A DNA stretch of 8,009 nt from the NCBI GenBank assembly GCA_016927095.1, contig JAFGNI010000342.1, forward strand, positions 1-8,009. Direction: 5' to 3'. This stretch comes from Anaerolineae bacterium. GTDB lineage: Bacteria; Chloroflexota; Anaerolineae; B4-G1; SLSP01. The position numbers were made by a program, and so were the translations under genes. Below, piece after piece: positions 5,616-8,009 of the stretch (position 1 is the stretch's first letter; each line of letters opens with the position of its first letter). The notes below the pieces were generated by a model, which searched no databases, was not told where the DNA came from, and was given only the letters and a program-made list of their open reading frames with translations.

Positions 5616-8009
5616 CTATCCCAGAAGGCGCGCATTGAGCGCCACGACGGATGTGGTGTAGTGGGTGAGATCCTCTTGGAGTCGCGCGATGTCACTGCCG
5701 TAGCGCAACCGACGGGCCAGGAAGGCGAAAGCCTCGCTTTCGACCGGTGGCACAGTCAAGTCTTTGGCATTGCCGCGCACCATTCTCAGACCGTCGATCA
5801 GCCACCTCATGAATGTGTGGGCCTTCCGGAGCTTTTCATAGTCCGTCTCTGAGAGCAGCCTCGCTTGAGCCAACGCCCACATCGCTTCACGGATGTTCGG
5901 ACAGCGCAGCGATGGGTGGTCAGCGCCGTGGGTGATCTGAAGCCCCTGCACCAGGTACTCGATATCCACCAAGCCACCGGGACTATACTTCGCGTTGAAG
6001 GTGCCACCGGTGACGAGGTGGCGGATCTGGCGTTCCCGCATCGCGCGCATCGCGTTCACGTCGAAGGGCTCGCCGCTGAAGATCATCTCGTCGCGCAGTG
6101 CCGCGGCTTCCTCGCCCAGGGCACGGTTGCCCGCAATGGGCCGCAACTTGACCAAGGCCTGGCGCTCGTAGGCCCAAGCCGGCCCGGAGGGCGCGAAGTA
6201 GCGGCGAAAAGAATCCATTGAGACAGCCATACTCCCGGCCTTACCATAGGGTCGCAGCTGGAGGTCGATCTCGAAGATGCCCTCGCGCTTGGCCTCGATG
6301 ACCTTGAGGAACATTATCGCAAGTCTTTCGTAGAACTCGGCTGTGGAGATGACGTTGGGCCCCGATGTGCGACCATTGCCACCGTAGAGGAACATCAGCT
6401 CGATGTCCGAGGCGAAACCGAGCTCGCGACCCCCGCACTTGCCTAAGGCACAGACCGTCATCTCGCTGAGCCTGCCGTTTTCCAGGTACGGAGAGCCGTG
6501 CTGGGCGCGCAAATCCTCGTGGCAGAGGTGATAGGCCGCGTTGACGATCACCTCCGCGAGTGCTGTCAGTTCCTCGGAGAAATCCCAGAACTCAGTCGTG
6601 TGTCCCAGGATGTGGCGCATGTCGATGCGAAACATCTCGCGGTCTTTGAAGGCGTTCAGCGTCTGCTGCCAACGTTCGCTGGCAGCGGGTGGCTGGGGCC
6701 CTGTATGCACGACGGCCAATGCCTCCTCCAGTTCGGCCTGGAGCTGCGCCCTGGATTTCTTGGTCTCCAGCGCGTCGACATCGCGGACCACGGGGAAGAG
6801 ATTGGCATATTGCATGCGAAGGAAGTCGTCCCAAAGGAACTCGCTGACGCCGAGCACCCGCGCGAGGCGGGTGAGGACCTCGGGGCTCTCCAGAGAGGCG
6901 AGCTCATCCGGCCAGTTCTTCTGCCGGAACAACTGGTTGACGAACTCGCGGAAGTGCAGCAGGGCGGTTTCTGGGTCAGGGGTCTGCGGCAGCAGGTGGG
7001 TGAAGTGCTTGATCAGCACCACCGCAGCGCGCAGCTCTCGTTCCTGCTCCTGTGACACGATCTTCCTGCCGTTAGCGTCGGTGACGAAGAGGATATCGTG
7101 AGCCCGACCACCGTAGGAAGCGACGATGACGCGGGCGATGTAAATGTGATTGTAGGCCAACGCGTTGGTCAGTTCATATAGAAAGCCCAGGGTGTCGGGT
7201 GCGCTGATGCGCAGCACCGTATACTGGTCCGACGCCGTGTTGTCGATCTGGATATCGACAGGATAGAGCGTGGCCTCGGCGTTGGACTGACCGGCAATCA
7301 CCGCTGCGACGCGTTTGACGAGTGTTCCCCGGGCCTGCTGGCGGTTACCTGCCTGCATCTCACGCAGAAGCTGTCTCAGCTCGTCGGCATACGCCATCCA
7401 CGTGGCAGCAGTGGCGTCACCCTGCGTTGCCTCTACCGTGAAGACGTCGACAATCTTACGGCGCTCACGTCCCCGGTGTGGTGATGCGTCTTGGGGCACC
7501 TGTGGTTCATAGGTGAAGACCTGTCCCTCTTCGATCGAGAATCCGTACCCGAAGAGCAGCCCACAGATGATAGAGAGCTCTCCCGGAAAGTCGTATCCCA
7601 CGATGGTCACACGCCAACGCGAGTCGCTACGGGGCTCAGCCTCGACCGCGACCAGGATATCGCGGTCAAGGTGGTCTGCCAGGTAGGCGTGGCGCTGGAT
7701 CTCGGCCTCGGAGAAGACCGTCGTGTAAGAGGCATCCAGCCGTGCGATGTGGGCGTCGCTCACGTCTTTCGTCAAAGGCGCGCGTTGGGTCTCGTCCATC
7801 TGTCTCTCTCCCAGGTGCTTCAGATAAACAGCCCTGATGGCAGCGCGGTGTTGTTCGTACCGTGCGACAAACTGTTTCCCAGCTTCCGCCCCGCTGAAGC
7901 CTAGGCGGCGGGCCAGGAGGGTGAGCGCCTCGTTGTCCTGGGGCAACGTGTGCGTCTGCCGGTAATGCATCATCTGTAGGTGGTGTTCGATCGTACGCAG
8001 GAAGATATA
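5616..8009 (-). CDS. glnE: GlnE-type glutamine synthetase adenylyltransferase with two internal ACT domains (5' end beyond the window)
   Basis: 797 C-terminal residues are visible; the frame stays open to the right edge, so the start lies outside. GlnE adds AMP to, and removes it from, a tyrosine of glutamine synthetase, setting nitrogen assimilation. Visible residues 1-70 (FLRTIEHHLQ, then RQTHTLPQD) are the end of a first GlnE module. Two ACT-like domains follow: about 117-195 (VTIVGYDFPGELSIICGLLF, then KIVDVFTVE) and about 262-318 (YTVLRISAPDTLGFLYELTN, then RAHDILFVTDANG). A complete second module comes next: GKCGGRELGFASDIELMFLY with the GG (526-527) and acidic SDIE (534-537), FEIDLQLRPYGKAG (579-592), KYSPGGLVDIEYLVQ (674-688) and VRGNAKDLTVPP near 744-755. 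The usual GlnE has no ACT pair; that arrangement resembles the C-terminal sensor of GlnD and suggests direct sensing of glutamine or another amino acid. The second acidic residue is Glu where GlnE usually has Asp. The catalytic core of the first module lies outside the window. Confidence 0.88.
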   Translation of the reverse strand, partial: YIFLRTIEHHLQMMHYRQTHTLPQDNEALTLLARRLGFSGAEAGKQFVARYEQHRAAIRAVYLKHLGERQMDETQRAPLTKDVSDAHIARLDASYTTVFSEAEIQRHAYLADHLDRDILVAVEAEPRSDSRWRVTIVGYDFPGELSIICGLLFGYGFSIEEGQVFTYEPQVPQDASPHRGRERRKIVDVFTVEATQGDATAATWMAYADELRQLLREMQAGNRQQARGTLVKRVAAVIAGQSNAEATLYPVDIQIDNTASDQYTVLRISAPDTLGFLYELTNALAYNHIYIARVIVASYGGRAHDILFVTDANGRKIVSQEQERELRAAVVLIKHFTHLLPQTPDPETALLHFREFVNQLFRQKNWPDELASLESPEVLTRLARVLGVSEFLWDDFLRMQYANLFPVVRDVDALETKKSRAQLQAELEEALAVVHTGPQPPAASERWQQTLNAFKDREMFRIDMRHILGHTTEFWDFSEELTALAEVIVNAAYHLCHEDLRAQHGSPYLENGRLSEMTVCALGKCGGRELGFASDIELMFLYGGNGRTSGPNVISTAEFYERLAIMFLKVIEAKREGIFEIDLQLRPYGKAGSMAVSMDSFRRYFAPSGPAWAYERQALVKLRPIAGNRALGEEAAALRDEMIFSGEPFDVNAMRAMRERQIRHLVTGGTFNAKYSPGGLVDIEYLVQGLQITHGADHPSLRCPNIREAMWALAQARLLSETDYEKLRKAHTFMRWLIDGLRMVRGNAKDLTVPPVESEAFAFLARRLRYGSDIARLQEDLTHYTTSVVALNARLLG

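Noticed and set aside
6498..7101. Two long open frames (about 185 codons) on the plus strand opposite glnE
   Set aside because: They lie fully antisense to a strongly recognised GlnE sequence, overlap each other in different frames, and their translations show no family motif. They are by-products of the GC-rich codon pattern.
1..8009. tRNA or rRNA genes, CRISPR array, insertion sequences, toxin-antitoxin or phage-defence genes
   Set aside because: No repeat-spacer pattern, transposase motif, cloverleaf-like sequence or defence-family motif was seen on either strand by eye.

Overview
All seven protein-coding genes in this window read on the minus strand. The chromosomal neighbourhood is built around dnaA and a probable replication origin. 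GC content is moderate to fairly high. The DnaA sequence, the dnaA gene not followed by dnaN, and the glutamine-synthetase adenylyltransferase with internal ACT domains would fit a Chloroflexota (Anaerolineae-like) bacterium. That placement is an impression from sequence style and was not tested by a search.

Reading in the direction of transcription (right to left), the window opens with a large gene truncated at the right edge (5616-8009). It encodes a GlnE-type glutamine synthetase adenylyltransferase/deadenylylase in which two ACT domains sit between the end of the first catalytic module and a complete second module. After a 160-bp gap holding a good sigma70-like promoter comes a tight three-gene unit: a Nudix hydrolase (5012-5455), an endonuclease III family DNA glycosylase (4293-5015) and a small two-helix membrane protein (3727-4290). 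The first two genes overlap by 4 nt (GTGA) and the third starts 2 nt after the second stops, so translational coupling is likely. Nudix plus Nth suggests nucleotide-pool cleaning and base-excision repair; the membrane protein's role is unknown.

Next is a 449-bp non-coding region (3278-3726) with at least four DnaA-box-like sequences in the same orientation, one a perfect consensus, and an AT-rich stretch. It is the best oriC candidate and also holds the dnaA promoter region, including a 7-bp-arm inverted repeat. dnaA follows (1934-3277; a start six bases inside the longest frame has much the better ribosome binding site). The next gene is not dnaN but an LctP-family lactate/glycolate permease (246-1778). 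Between them lies a perfect 32-bp GC-rich palindrome. The left edge holds the first 22 codons of a response-regulator receiver domain (1-68) with its own TATAAT promoter.

No tRNA, rRNA, CRISPR array, insertion sequence or prophage feature was seen. The most unusual items are the ACT-containing GlnE, the palindrome between dnaA and lctP, and the compact oriC. Nothing here looks like a defence island or an obviously new multi-gene system.
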